Source: Desertibacillus haloalkaliphilus (GTDB taxonomy: Bacteria; Bacillota; Bacilli; Bacillales; KJ1-10-99). Taken from it: a DNA stretch of 64,000 nucleotides. The translations under genes and the position numbers were made by a program. The notes beneath the pieces were generated by a model. That model was not told the DNA's origin. It was given only the letters and a program-made list of their open reading frames with translations, and did no database searches. Below, one piece after another: positions 1-7,996 of the stretch. The DNA is taken from contig NZ_JAHPIV010000016.1 of assembly GCF_019039105.1 (NCBI RefSeq), positions 19,343 to 83,342 of the forward strand, written 5' to 3'. Numbering within the stretch: position 1 is the first letter of the stretch; each line of letters begins with the position of its first letter.

Positions 1-115
1 GCTCGTTATTTTCAGCACCGTCCATGTCAGCATCACTTTCCGTTGCTGTCGAACAAGCCGCTAATAGTAATGTGATCGCTAATAAAGTAACTAGAATCGA
101 ATGTTGTTTTGTCAT
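1..115 (-). CDS. Lipoprotein, N-terminal part only (cut by window edge)
   Basis: Only the first 38 codons are present. They read as a lipoprotein signal: a short basic start (MTKQHS), a hydrophobic stretch, and the lipobox LLAAC with the modified cysteine at about residue 21, followed by an acidic, Ser/Thr-rich linker. Its ATG at 113-115 overlaps the TGA stop of the preceding YtkA-like gene (ATGA), so it is translationally coupled and is the last visible gene of the nos operon. By position it could be another copper-handling lipoprotein (NosL, SCO or YtkA type), but no diagnostic domain is in view, so the function stays open. Confidence 0.75.
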   Translation of the reverse strand, partial: MTKQHSILVTLLAITLLLAACSTATESDADMDGAENNE

Positions 116-477
116 TTTTCATCCACCTCAAATAATAAGACATCTTCTGCGACATGGTCACCATCAGTTATCGTTATTGTCACAAGCCACTCTCCACCCA
201 TTGGTAAAGCAACATCACTCTCATAGAGTCCATTTCCTTGATCATCAAATTGAACTTCAATCACACCATGGTCCATCTGGCTCATTTCTAAAAATGCTGA
301 TGCACTTAATCCTGCGGCAGCTTCTTCATTATCAGTTATTAAAATCGAAATTAGAGAACTTTCACCTGCATCATAAACTGGAACCTCTTCAATCGTAGCT
401 TCATAGTCACCAGTTGCACTACAAGCTACGACCATTGGCAATAGTAGTAAAGTGAACAAGATTACTAGTTTTCTCAT
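112..477 (-). CDS. YtkA/FixH-like lipoprotein of the nos operon
   Basis: A lipoprotein of about 121 residues: signal segment, lipobox VVAC, then a beta-rich domain ending in MGGEWLVTITITDGD, the Met-Gly-Gly-x-Trp pattern of YtkA/FixH-like domains. These extracytoplasmic domains often sit beside copper or cytochrome assembly genes, which fits an accessory role in NosZ maturation (inference). The sequence has two adjacent ATGs, at 478-480 and 475-477. GGAAGGAG lies just upstream, and the second ATG (477) has the better spacing. The start lies about 59 bases inside the end of nosF, an unusually long overlap, and the stop overlaps the next lipoprotein start as ATGA. Confidence 0.7.
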   Translation of the reverse strand: MRKLVILFTLLLLPMVVACSATGDYEATIEEVPVYDAGESSLISILITDNEEAAAGLSASAFLEMSQMDHGVIEVQFDDQGNGLYESDVALPMGGEWLVTITITDGDHVAEDVLLFEVDEK

Positions 478-1141
478 CATTTTCTCCTTCCAACACTGAC
501 TTAGAAAATTCATCAATCGTATATTTTGTCATCACCCCATCTTCTAGATAAGCAACATGGCTACAAACTTGCCTGATTTCATCCATATGGTGGGAAGATA
601 AAAAGATCGTTTTACCCTTGAGTGACTTTAATATTTGTAAAACCTCGGCCCGCCCCATCGGATCTAACCCGCTCGTCGGTTCATCTAAGATCAATAGTTC
701 CGTATCATAGTAAAGCATGACAGCTAGCCCGAGGCGTTGTAACATTCCTTTTGAATAATCCTTTACCGGCTTACCACGTTCTTCATATAAGTTCACTAGC
801 TTTAGTTGATCGCAAAGACGCTCTTCATCCACTTTTTGATCAGCTAGTGAAGCAAAGAAATGCATATTCTCTTCTCCCGTTAATTGCGGATGCAACTGGA
901 ATTTCTCTGGTAAATAGGCCACATGTTTTTTCCAATCCCCTTTTTTATGAGAATACCCTGCTAAATACACTTGACCTTCCTTTACCTGTAGCAATCCGAG
1001 CATCGCATGAATGAGTGTAGACTTCCCTGCACCATTTCGACCGACAAGTGCACAAAGTTCTCCTGATTCAATTTTTAAATCAACATGATTTAATATTTGT
1101 TTTTTCTTATAGTGATAACTTAATCCTTTGATTGAAATCAT
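419..1141 (-). CDS. nosF: NosF, copper/sulfur-export-type ABC ATPase of N2O reductase maturation
   Basis: A 240-residue ABC ATPase. Walker A is GRNGAGKST (about residue 37), the signature is YSKGMLQRL (about 129), Walker B is LLILDEPTSGLDP, and the H-loop follows as SSHHMDE. With membrane protein NosY it forms the ABC complex that, together with NosD, supplies what is needed to build the Cu centres of NosZ. The start overlaps the nosY stop as ATGA, so the two are coupled. The last ~20 codons overlap the next lipoprotein gene. Assignment rests on the nosD-nosY-nosF order plus the ATPase motifs, since the ATPase alone is not diagnostic. Confidence 0.9.
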   Translation of the reverse strand: MISIKGLSYHYKKKQILNHVDLKIESGELCALVGRNGAGKSTLIHAMLGLLQVKEGQVYLAGYSHKKGDWKKHVAYLPEKFQLHPQLTGEENMHFFASLADQKVDEERLCDQLKLVNLYEERGKPVKDYSKGMLQRLGLAVMLYYDTELLILDEPTSGLDPMGRAEVLQILKSLKGKTIFLSSHHMDEIRQVCSHVAYLEDGVMTKYTIDEFSKSVLEGENDEKTSNLVHFTTIANGRSL

Positions 1142-1938
1142 GCCCTCACCCCTTTACGTTTCAAACGGACCGCTAATTCAAACGAAACAATTGTCCAAAT
1201 AATGATATTTAACATGACAAACATCACCGGGGATAACCAAATCATTTTCTCCATTAAACGAGACATATACTCTAATGAAAAAATCCCAATTGAATTCTCC
1301 AAATAGATTCGAATCGCATGTAGTGGATGCAGGAAGAAGAGGATTGAAAAAATCAATACATTATCTAAGGTTACCGCTGGTAGGAAATAAAGATAAACAA
1401 GGTCTGCAAGAAAAACAAACAAAAACCATACAAACACACATGCACCAACCACTTGCATTCTCGATGAGCAAATACTACCTAAAAACACGCCAACTTGATT
1501 AAAAATCACAATAAAAATAATGACTGAAACAAGAAACGTAAGAAAACTACTTGTCTCAAACGGAAGAAGGAATTTCATTGGAATCGCCAATAAAAAATAC
1601 CAGCCAACAAATAAAGCCAACATAACCCCATGAACGGCTACACTTTTTTTCAGTAAAAAACTGCGGTAGGATTCCTTCTTTGTCATGAGAATCATAAGTG
1701 TCTTTAATTCCTTTTCTTGCATAATCGTAAATGATGCTAGAAATAAACATAGAAGTGGTAGCAGATAGACATTCATTTCATAGAGTGAAACCAAAAACAC
1801 TTCAAAGCTTTGTTCCGTCGGGTAATTTCTAGCTTCTATTAAAATAAAAATCGAGACGAGGATTATAATGCCAAGTCCTAGCCAAAGCCCCTTTCCTCTC
1901 GATTGTTCTTTCCATTCCTTGATTAAATATGTGGTCAT
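1138..1938 (-). CDS. nosY: NosY, membrane subunit of the nos ABC transporter
   Basis: A 266-residue ABC-2 type permease with about six hydrophobic segments: one near residues 17-34 (LWLGLGIIILVSIFILIE), then pairs around 55-75, 95-115, 130-155, 160-185, 190-205, and a last one near 240-258. The N-terminus MTTYLIKEWKEQSRGKG is typical of this family. It is encoded between nosD and nosF with 4-base ATGA overlaps on both sides, so the three products are made together. It pairs with NosF to energise copper-site assembly of NosZ outside the membrane. Confidence 0.88.
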   Translation of the reverse strand: MTTYLIKEWKEQSRGKGLWLGLGIIILVSIFILIEARNYPTEQSFEVFLVSLYEMNVYLLPLLCLFLASFTIMQEKELKTLMILMTKKESYRSFLLKKSVAVHGVMLALFVGWYFLLAIPMKFLLPFETSSFLTFLVSVIIFIVIFNQVGVFLGSICSSRMQVVGACVFVWFLFVFLADLVYLYFLPAVTLDNVLIFSILFFLHPLHAIRIYLENSIGIFSLEYMSRLMEKMIWLSPVMFVMLNIIIWTIVSFELAVRLKRKGVRA

Positions 1939-3245
1939 CTCAGCTGCCTCCTTCTTAAACCAATCGCGACCACTGCTACTAGGAGAAGGAAAAACGGTAT
2001 TCGACTTAACAGCGGTGTCGAATCACCATCGACTAATGGGTATTCATCTACAAACATCACCTTCTGCCGACTTAACAGTTGATTCATTTTCTCATAAATC
2101 GTGATTGTTGGACTCTTCAAAAACAGATAAGCTAACTCATTTTCCTCAATTAATTGATAGAGACCAGACTCAAATGTAACTGGAAAATCACCGACTCCAT
2201 CTTGGTCAAGATCGAGTAACGGCAGCTCTCTCCCCCAATAGTTTCCCATATCACCCTCGCTCCACTGATTCGTAGACTGACCTCCAACCGTAATCACTGA
2301 TGCGATATTTCTGAAAAATGTATTTTCCGTAAATGTTTGATCATTTGCACTAGCCCAAATTTCAATGCCAATATGATTTTGAAAAAACTCATTATTTGCT
2401 AGATAATTTCGTTGTGATTGATCGATAAAAACTCCGCGTTGATTTTGAAAAAATTCGTTACCAGTAACGACATTGTCATTGGCAGATTGCAATAACAATC
2501 CAAAGGAGCGTGTACTTTGATTTAAGGAAAACGTATTATTAGTTAGTTCATTTCTTCTTGAATGCATAATTGCAGCTCCACCGGTATTTTGACTAAACGA
2601 GTTATTATCAAAGCGATTATCATCTGAATACATGTAATGCAAGCCATACCTTGTCTCACTAATCATATTGTCTACTACTTCATTCTCATTTGAATAATCA
2701 AAGAAAATCCCATCACGTGTTCCCGTAACATGATTATTGATAATTGTATTTCCGTTTGAGTAATACACATGAATGCCATTCCCTTGAGCAGCCACTTGTC
2801 CGCTCACATCAACCCCAGTGACGTCTATACCTTCAATCCTATTTTCGTGTGCTTGGCTTAAATAGATGCCGTGAAATGAGTTACTAATCGTTATCGACTC
2901 GATATGGTTTTCATCAGAGTGAACTTTAATTGCCGCATACTCTTCTTCTGAATTACGATCAATCCCACTGTCTTGAACAGATAACTTTTTTAGGTGAACA
3001 CCCGAACCAAAAATTTCGATCACATTTCCACGTTGATCCCCGCGAATTACAGTATGTTCTGAACCGATAATGGTTATTGGCTTTGTGATCGTGATATTCC
3101 CTTCATACACTTGATCGGACAGCTCTAACACGCCGTTTTCAGGGGTATCATCAATCATTTGCTGCAAAGACGTTTCTGCAGATACACTTGCATTGCCGAG
3201 CACGATCACCAACCATGTTACACACAAAGCCACTAGCTTTTTCAT
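1935..3245 (-). CDS. nosD: NosD, beta-helix copper-maturation protein
   Basis: About 436 residues. After an N-terminal signal (KKLVALCVTWLVIVLGNASVSA, cleavage after an AxA-type site) come many parallel beta-helix repeats rich in Asn and Gly (for example NGNTIINNHV and NENEVVDNMI, about residues 60-340), the hallmark of NosD. A C-terminal hydrophobic anchor (IPFFLLLVAVVAIG) is followed by RRRQLR. NosD works outside the membrane with NosY/NosF to insert copper into NosZ. I place the start at 3245, because GGAGGG stands 9 bases upstream and the ATG overlaps the previous stop as ATGA. An upstream ATG at 3263 lacks such a site. Confidence 0.92.
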   Translation of the reverse strand: MKKLVALCVTWLVIVLGNASVSAETSLQQMIDDTPENGVLELSDQVYEGNITITKPITIIGSEHTVIRGDQRGNVIEIFGSGVHLKKLSVQDSGIDRNSEEEYAAIKVHSDENHIESITISNSFHGIYLSQAHENRIEGIDVTGVDVSGQVAAQGNGIHVYYSNGNTIINNHVTGTRDGIFFDYSNENEVVDNMISETRYGLHYMYSDDNRFDNNSFSQNTGGAAIMHSRRNELTNNTFSLNQSTRSFGLLLQSANDNVVTGNEFFQNQRGVFIDQSQRNYLANNEFFQNHIGIEIWASANDQTFTENTFFRNIASVITVGGQSTNQWSEGDMGNYWGRELPLLDLDQDGVGDFPVTFESGLYQLIEENELAYLFLKSPTITIYEKMNQLLSRQKVMFVDEYPLVDGDSTPLLSRIPFFLLLVAVVAIGLRRRQLR

Positions 3246-3805
3246 TGTTTTCGATCCCTCCAAAGCGGAAATAACATCAGTAAGAATGCGATTCCTAGTA
3301 AAAATGAGCCATACGTAAAGTAACTATTTGTCACAAAGTTGGCGATGATGTTTTCACCAATAATTGGTGGTACAAATGGTTCGAGATCAATTGGTGCCAT
3401 TGGGTCCAAGTTCGTTCCAAATTCTGTTAACCAATGGTGCATATCATAAATACCAATAATTCCGCCAACCACCATGATAAAAATCAAACCATAGAGAAGA
3501 CTTTTTCTTCTTAACATGGTGACCACAACGGTTAATAAAGCAAGGCCGACGATGATATAAGGGAGAACTTGTAACTCTGGGAATGTTTCCTCACTAAAAT
3601 TAGCCATTCCAATATAATGATTTAGACTATTCACAATATCAATTTCCCCTGCTAACTTATACGGATAAACGATGATATCTAAGCCCTCTGGATACTGCGG
3701 AGCATAAAATCTCATCCCCCACCATGGCAAAAAAATAGAAACGACTAATAATCCCGCTGCTATATATAAACTGACGACTGAGCTATTAGACAATCTTTTA
3801 GTCAA
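3242..3805 (-). CDS. nosB: NosB-like four-helix membrane protein
   Basis: About 187 residues with four predicted membrane segments: near residues 16-32 (YIAAGLLVVSIFLPWWG), 80-95, 105-120 (LLYGLIFIMVVGGIIGIY) and 163-180. A small membrane protein of unknown role follows nosZ in clade II nos clusters and is called NosB; position and topology match. An ATG at 3814 directly abuts the AGGAG (no spacer), so the in-frame TTG at 3805, nine bases downstream of AGGAG, is the better start. The stop overlaps nosD as ATGA. A hairpin lies between nosZ and this gene. Confidence 0.65.
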   Translation of the reverse strand: MTKRLSNSSVVSLYIAAGLLVVSIFLPWWGMRFYAPQYPEGLDIIVYPYKLAGEIDIVNSLNHYIGMANFSEETFPELQVLPYIIVGLALLTVVVTMLRRKSLLYGLIFIMVVGGIIGIYDMHHWLTEFGTNLDPMAPIDLEPFVPPIIGENIIANFVTNSYFTYGSFLLGIAFLLMLFPLWRDRKQ

Positions 3806-3834
3806 TGGACTCATCTCCTACGTTAATAAAAACT

Positions 3835-3860
3835 GAAAGGGTATTTTTCAATACCCTTTC
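3835..3860 (-). terminator. Hairpin between nosZ and nosB: leaky terminator or mRNA stabiliser
   Basis: An 11-bp perfect stem (GAAAGGGTATT / AATACCCTTTC) with a four-base loop, nine bases after the nosZ stop, followed on the minus strand by a T run. Such an intercistronic hairpin would let nosZ be made in excess over the maturation genes. Confidence 0.7.
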
Positions 3861-3869
3861 TTTTCTACA

Positions 3870-5744
3870 TTACTCCTTTGGATTTACGATTAAATAACCT
3901 GTCATCTCTTGGTGCAAGGCTGAACAGAAGTTTGTACAATAGACTGGGAATACCCCAGACTTATCAGCGACAAATTCTAATGTTTTCGTTTGGCCTGGCA
4001 TTTGTTCAAAGTTCAAGTCATAATCCATAATTCCAAAGCCGTGTGTGATATCTTGATCAAAGTCAGTATTTGTTAAGTGAATCGTTACAGTATCACCCTC
4101 ATTGACTTCAATCACATCTGGTCGCTCGGCTGTTGCATCAAAAATGAATTTTGAGCGCATCGTAATACCGAAGACTTCAACATGATCACCATTACGTTCA
4201 ATCCGTGTATCATTTTGATCATATACTGCAAGTGGATCTGATTCGTCTTGCGGGTAAACATGGAACGGATCTAGCACATCACGATGTACCATTTGACCGT
4301 AGTGTGGTTCAGGATTCACTGGCGTCGTTGATAAGTGAACCATTTCATCCCCAGTGATATCAAATAAGTCCATTGATTCAGGGTGTGAAGGACCTACCGA
4401 AAGGAAGTTATTTTTTGCAATTTTATTAAGAGAAACTAAGTAATTGCCATGTGGTTCAACTGTATCCCCATGTGCTGCCACAAGATGTCCTGGTGAATAA
4501 TAGACATCATGACGATCAAGTACTTCCCCTGAATCTACATTCCATTTTACAACTTCCGAAGAGATAAACATTGACGTATAGGCATTTCCTCTGTCATCAA
4601 ATTGTGTATGAAGTGGTCCAAGTGCTCCCGGAGGATCAACTTCGCGTTCCATCACAGATTCATAGTTTAGAACTGGAATACCATTACGCTCGCCAGAAAA
4701 GTCTTCATTTTCAATCGCTTCAAATGCACTCTCAAATGAAAATACTGTCATCGCTGGTGCTAGTTTACCAGATGCAATAAAGCGTGTTCCGTCAGGAGTT
4801 ACATCAACCCCGTGTGGCGATTTTGCAACAGGTACCAAATAAATATGTTCATCGATGTTCTCAGGGAAAACCATCTTTTCACCGTTAAATTCTTCATACT
4901 CACCATTAGCAACCATTTCCTCAAGACCTTTCCAATTGAAAAGAACAATAAAGTCACGATCAGCTTGTGAAGCGTTAATTTCTAAGTTCGTTGTTGCTTC
5001 TTCTGTGTTATATGTTGTAATGACTGCCCATTCACCTGATACCCCTTTACCTGCTCGTGCTTTATCATAAGACCATGGTGGTAATGCCACTTGATAGCCA
5101 ATGTCAAATGTCTTCTGTTCTTGATCAAAAATCATAGCTGATAAAACACCGCGGTATTCCTCACTGAAGTCATCAAGGGATGCATGCGGATCTTCGAATG
5201 GTAATGAGAAACGCGTCGGTAAAAATAAGTATTCAGTATTTTCCGTAACAAAGGCCGCACAGTGTGGTCCACCGATGTTTGGCACTTCCATGATATCAGT
5301 AGTATGGAAATCCTCGAGATCAATCGCAGCTACACGGTTATTGGCAACGTCTGTTGCAAATAAGAAATTCCCATCATAATCACCATCTGTTTCAGATAAT
5401 GCTGGGTGATGGAAGTCTCCCCACGTATAGTCACCAAGCATTTCTTTTGATTCTGCATCATAGCCATAGCCTGTAGCTGGATCTGGTGTAAACACCGGAA
5501 CGGTTCGAATGTGACGCATCGATGGTACACCATATACAAACAATTGACCTGAATGCCCACCAGAATTCATTAAATAATAATCATCATGCTCACCAAATGG
5601 TACATACACTTGTTCTGCTTTAGATCTTTCATCTGAACTTGCTGTTGACGTTGGCGTCGCGCTGCCACCGAACTCGGCAAAAAAGACAGTAGCTGCAAGA
5701 AAACCAACGGCAATACCTGATACAGCCGATAATGCTTTTTTCAT
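3870..5744 (-). CDS. nosZ: Nitrous oxide reductase NosZ, clade II (Sec-type)
   Basis: A 624-residue multicopper enzyme reducing N2O to N2 outside the membrane. The N-terminal seven-bladed propeller domain carries the histidines of the CuZ site (for example DFHHPALS, AAHGD, EPHGNY, EPHYGQMVHRD). The C-terminal cupredoxin domain holds the CuA motif CTNFCSALHQEM about 20 residues from the end. The signal peptide (MKKALSAVSGIAVGFLA) has no twin-arginine pair, so export is by Sec, a mark of clade II NosZ. Start at 5744 is set by AGGAGG eight bases upstream; a GTG at 5753 abuts the site. It follows the cytochrome c gene by 17 bases. Confidence 0.97.
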   Translation of the reverse strand: MKKALSAVSGIAVGFLAATVFFAEFGGSATPTSTASSDERSKAEQVYVPFGEHDDYYLMNSGGHSGQLFVYGVPSMRHIRTVPVFTPDPATGYGYDAESKEMLGDYTWGDFHHPALSETDGDYDGNFLFATDVANNRVAAIDLEDFHTTDIMEVPNIGGPHCAAFVTENTEYLFLPTRFSLPFEDPHASLDDFSEEYRGVLSAMIFDQEQKTFDIGYQVALPPWSYDKARAGKGVSGEWAVITTYNTEEATTNLEINASQADRDFIVLFNWKGLEEMVANGEYEEFNGEKMVFPENIDEHIYLVPVAKSPHGVDVTPDGTRFIASGKLAPAMTVFSFESAFEAIENEDFSGERNGIPVLNYESVMEREVDPPGALGPLHTQFDDRGNAYTSMFISSEVVKWNVDSGEVLDRHDVYYSPGHLVAAHGDTVEPHGNYLVSLNKIAKNNFLSVGPSHPESMDLFDITGDEMVHLSTTPVNPEPHYGQMVHRDVLDPFHVYPQDESDPLAVYDQNDTRIERNGDHVEVFGITMRSKFIFDATAERPDVIEVNEGDTVTIHLTNTDFDQDITHGFGIMDYDLNFEQMPGQTKTLEFVADKSGVFPVYCTNFCSALHQEMTGYLIVNPKE

Positions 5745-5761
5745 CAACAACACCTCCTATT

Positions 5762-6199
5762 TTATTGGTCTGCTGCCTTTCTTAATGCTTCAACAATCGC
5801 TACTCGATCCTCATCAGATAACGGATTGCCATCAATCACAGTTGTCATCACGGCTGATGTTGGTTCTTGTAAAAACTCATCTAACTCTTTGCCGTGTTTA
5901 CCTGGCGTAATGTTATACGCATCAGATAGATCCGGACCAGTTGAAGCACCATCTAAATCTAAACTTGATACAGCATGACATGCCAAGCAACCCTGGTCAC
6001 TAATAACACGAGCCTCAGCGGATACCGTTGTAGGCTCAGTATCTGTTGCAACATCTTCCTCAATGGTTTTCTCATCAGTTACATCTGGATCTGTTTGTTC
6101 AACATCAACACTTGCAGTCGAATCACCTTGATAGATGAAGTATCCACCCACAAATGCAACAATAAAGCCAATTAAAAAGATCATAATACCATTCTTCAT
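5762..6199 (-). CDS. nosC: Membrane-anchored cytochrome c, electron donor to NosZ
   Basis: About 145 residues: an N-terminal membrane anchor (IMIFLIGFIVAFVGGYFIY), a long acidic Asp/Glu/Thr linker, then a small class I cytochrome c domain with the haem site GCLACH and a likely distal Met ligand in the C-terminal half (SAVMTTV). First gene of the nos operon; a cytochrome c gene directly before nosZ is typical of Bacillus-type clusters and most likely passes electrons from the quinol/bc complex to NosZ. The start at 6199 is chosen for AAGGAGG just upstream; the longer frame to 6235 has no such site. Confidence 0.88.
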   Translation of the reverse strand: MKNGIMIFLIGFIVAFVGGYFIYQGDSTASVDVEQTDPDVTDEKTIEEDVATDTEPTTVSAEARVISDQGCLACHAVSSLDLDGASTGPDLSDAYNITPGKHGKELDEFLQEPTSAVMTTVIDGNPLSDEDRVAIVEALRKAADQ

Positions 6200-6274
6200 A
6201 AGACCACCCTCCTTTGTGTGTAAAAATCCCCTCATAGCTTAAGGATTGCAAGTGATTCGCACCCCTCAGTTACG

Positions 6275-6317
6275 ATAGTATTACTATCTTGCTATAAATG
6301 GCGTGACTAAGATCACA
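6275..6317 (-). promoter_or_regulatory. FNR-type box and putative nos promoter
   Basis: On the minus strand TGTGA-TCTTAG-TCACG (6302-6317) matches the FNR/CRP-type palindrome TGTGA-N6-TCACA with one mismatch. A TACTAT hexamer at 6275-6280 sits about where the -10 should be if the box is centred near -41.5, as in class II activation. The cognate protein is probably the Crp/Fnr regulator at 7997-8683. Confidence 0.7.
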
Positions 6318-6475
6318 AATAAACTTTTCTTCACAAACTATACAAAATTAGGAATCTAAAACGGAAGGTCCTCGTCAACATCAAACGACGTAAAACCCTC
6401 TCATAGAAGGGGTTTTACTCCTTAGGTTAGCAAAACAGCTTAAATTTTTCTCGTCACAAATAAGCCAAAAAAAAG

Positions 6476-6500
6476 AACAAGGATTTTATCTGTCCTTGTT
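6476..6500 (-). terminator. Rho-independent terminator
   Basis: 8-bp perfect stem AACAAGGA / TCCTTGTT. On the minus strand it is followed by C and eight T residues. No gene ends immediately before it, so it would end a transcript that reads past moaA or starts in the gap. Confidence 0.6.
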
Positions 6501-6675
6501 ATACCTAAAAATATTTTCAATAGTTATTCAGCTTATTGAATGGCGACTTTCTTTGTTAAGATATAGTTTGAAATCTGACATTATGCTTAAGTAATATAGC
6601 AAGTACTTCTTTTCAATGCTAACTTCTCATAAGATTGAGAGGCTTTATCATGACTCATGCCAAATATAAAAAAGG

Positions 6676-6703
6676 GGCTGACAATGAATGTTCATTGACA
6701 GCC
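6676..6703 (-). terminator. Rho-independent terminator
   Basis: Inverted repeat GGCTG-x-CAATGAA / TTCATTG-x-CAGCC with a two-base loop and one mismatch, followed on the minus strand by CC and six T residues. Strong intrinsic terminator downstream of moaA. Confidence 0.75.
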
Positions 6704-6833
6704 TTCAAAAAAGTCGTACAGGGGAGAATTTAAATAGATCAAAAGATCAATTCAAATGTATTGTAATCCATCTAGAAGGTGATGGTCTGTGAATTAAATC
6801 ACGTTTCAATCATTCTTTTAAAAAATTTGTTTT

Positions 6834-6857
6834 AAAACCGCAAGCACCAGCGGTTTT
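6834..6857 (-). terminator. Hairpin just after moaA
   Basis: 8-bp stem AAAACCGC / GCGGTTTT starting 13 bases past the moaA stop. The T run after it on the minus strand is interrupted (TTTTAAAAC), so it may be a partial terminator backed up by the stronger one at 6676-6703. Confidence 0.5.
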
Positions 6858-6870
6858 TGTCACACCTTGA

Positions 6871-7857
6871 TTAGCCACCAATTGCTGACATATTACGATG
6901 TGTCGGTATGCCTTTCTGATAGGCTTGTTTTCCCATCTCATGATTTTCTGGCTTTACTATCATCGCCTGATGATACGCTTCTACAAGCTTCTCTCGTGAA
7001 TGAGCGATCGATTTGACCGCAAGTTCTTGTTCCCAAAACAAACAAGACTTTAGGTAGCCGTCCGCCGTTAATCGAAGTCGATTACATGATTTACAAAAGT
7101 CATTAGAAATCGGGTGGATTAATCCAAAACTTCCTTTTGCCCCCGTAAACGAAAATACGTTAGCGGGCCCTGAGAATTTTTCCTTATCTTTTTCACGGTA
7201 CGCCCCAATACCTGATGCTACTTCCTCAACAATTGAGAGCGATTGGTATTGCTTCGACCATGATGATTGCTCATCACCAATCGGCATATACTCAATAAAC
7301 CGAACCTGCAGCTTTTCATTTAGCGTCCAGCGAAGGAACTTTTCAATTTCATCAATATTATAATCACGCATTAAAACAACATTTATCTTAATAGGGTTAA
7401 AGCCTAATGCTAATGCACGCTCAATGCCTGAAAATACATCCTTTAATTTCCCATTTCGCGTAATCATTTTATATTTTTGCTCATCTAAAGAATCTAAGCT
7501 TATATTTAAACGGGTAAGCCCTGCTTGCTTTAACTCTTCTGCATACCGAGGAAGAAAAATACCATTTGTTGTTAACGCGATATCTTCTATACCATCAATT
7601 TCATTTAATGTTGCGATGAGTTGCGGAAGTTCTTTTCTAACAAGTGGCTCGCCTCCCGTAAGCCGAAGCTTTCGAATCCCGAGTTCTGCCCCTACCTTGA
7701 CAATCTGAACGATTTCTTCGTCACTTAAAAGACGATCAAAACTCGTACAATCATGAACACCATTTGGTACACAATAGTGACAATGAAGATTACAACGATC
7801 TGTAACCGAGATTCTTAAGTAATCATGAATTCGGTTATATCGATCTATTAAAGTCAT
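6871..7857 (-). CDS. moaA: GTP 3',8-cyclase MoaA (molybdenum cofactor synthesis)
   Basis: A 328-residue radical SAM enzyme making 3',8-cH2GTP, the first step of molybdopterin synthesis. The SAM cluster motif CNLHCHYC is at residues 22-29; the second cluster is formed by CKSCNRLRLTADGYLKSC near 259-277; the C-terminus ends in the conserved Gly-Gly. AAGGAAGTG precedes the chosen start at 7857; the upstream start at 7893 has none. It is separated from other moa genes, and its place between nos and a Crp/Fnr regulator, with an FNR box before it, suggests anaerobic induction to serve molybdoenzymes such as nitrate reductase (inference). Confidence 0.95.
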   Translation of the reverse strand: MTLIDRYNRIHDYLRISVTDRCNLHCHYCVPNGVHDCTSFDRLLSDEEIVQIVKVGAELGIRKLRLTGGEPLVRKELPQLIATLNEIDGIEDIALTTNGIFLPRYAEELKQAGLTRLNISLDSLDEQKYKMITRNGKLKDVFSGIERALALGFNPIKINVVLMRDYNIDEIEKFLRWTLNEKLQVRFIEYMPIGDEQSSWSKQYQSLSIVEEVASGIGAYREKDKEKFSGPANVFSFTGAKGSFGLIHPISNDFCKSCNRLRLTADGYLKSCLFWEQELAVKSIAHSREKLVEAYHQAMIVKPENHEMGKQAYQKGIPTHRNMSAIGG

Positions 7858-7878
7858 AACATCACTTCCTTTTGGATC

Positions 7879-7948
7879 ACTGTAACCGATCAAATGTGAT
7901 TAAGCTGTGAAAAATATCACGGTTTTTTTACGACTATGGTGATACACT
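7879..7948. promoter_or_regulatory. FNR-type box between divergent moaA and Crp/Fnr gene
   Basis: TGTGA-AAAATA-TCACG at 7906-7921 matches TGTGA-N6-TCACA with one mismatch. It lies midway between divergent -10-like hexamers: TACAGT on the minus strand (7879-7884) for moaA and TACACT on the plus strand (7943-7948) for the regulator. Both fit a box centred near -41.5, so one site could activate both genes, with autoregulation. Confidence 0.65.
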
Positions 7949-7996
7949 TACAATAAAAAGAATGAAAATAAAAGTTCAGTTAAAAAGGTGATAGTT

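Larger units (their letters stand above)
6200..6870. other. Intergenic region nos-moaA: promoter plus several hairpins
   Basis: No convincing gene. Near the nos side lies the FNR-type promoter. A further GTAAAACCC/GGGTTTTAC hairpin (6390-6418) has no T run. Three minus-strand terminator-like hairpins follow towards moaA (6476-6500, 6676-6703, 6834-6857), more than one gene needs, so relic genes or a small RNA between them cannot be excluded. Confidence 0.5.

Noticed and set aside
24..398. 124-residue plus-strand frame at the left edge
   Set aside because: Antisense to the two lipoprotein genes, which have lipoboxes, ribosome site and an ATGA overlap; the frame's product is His/Leu-rich nonsense.
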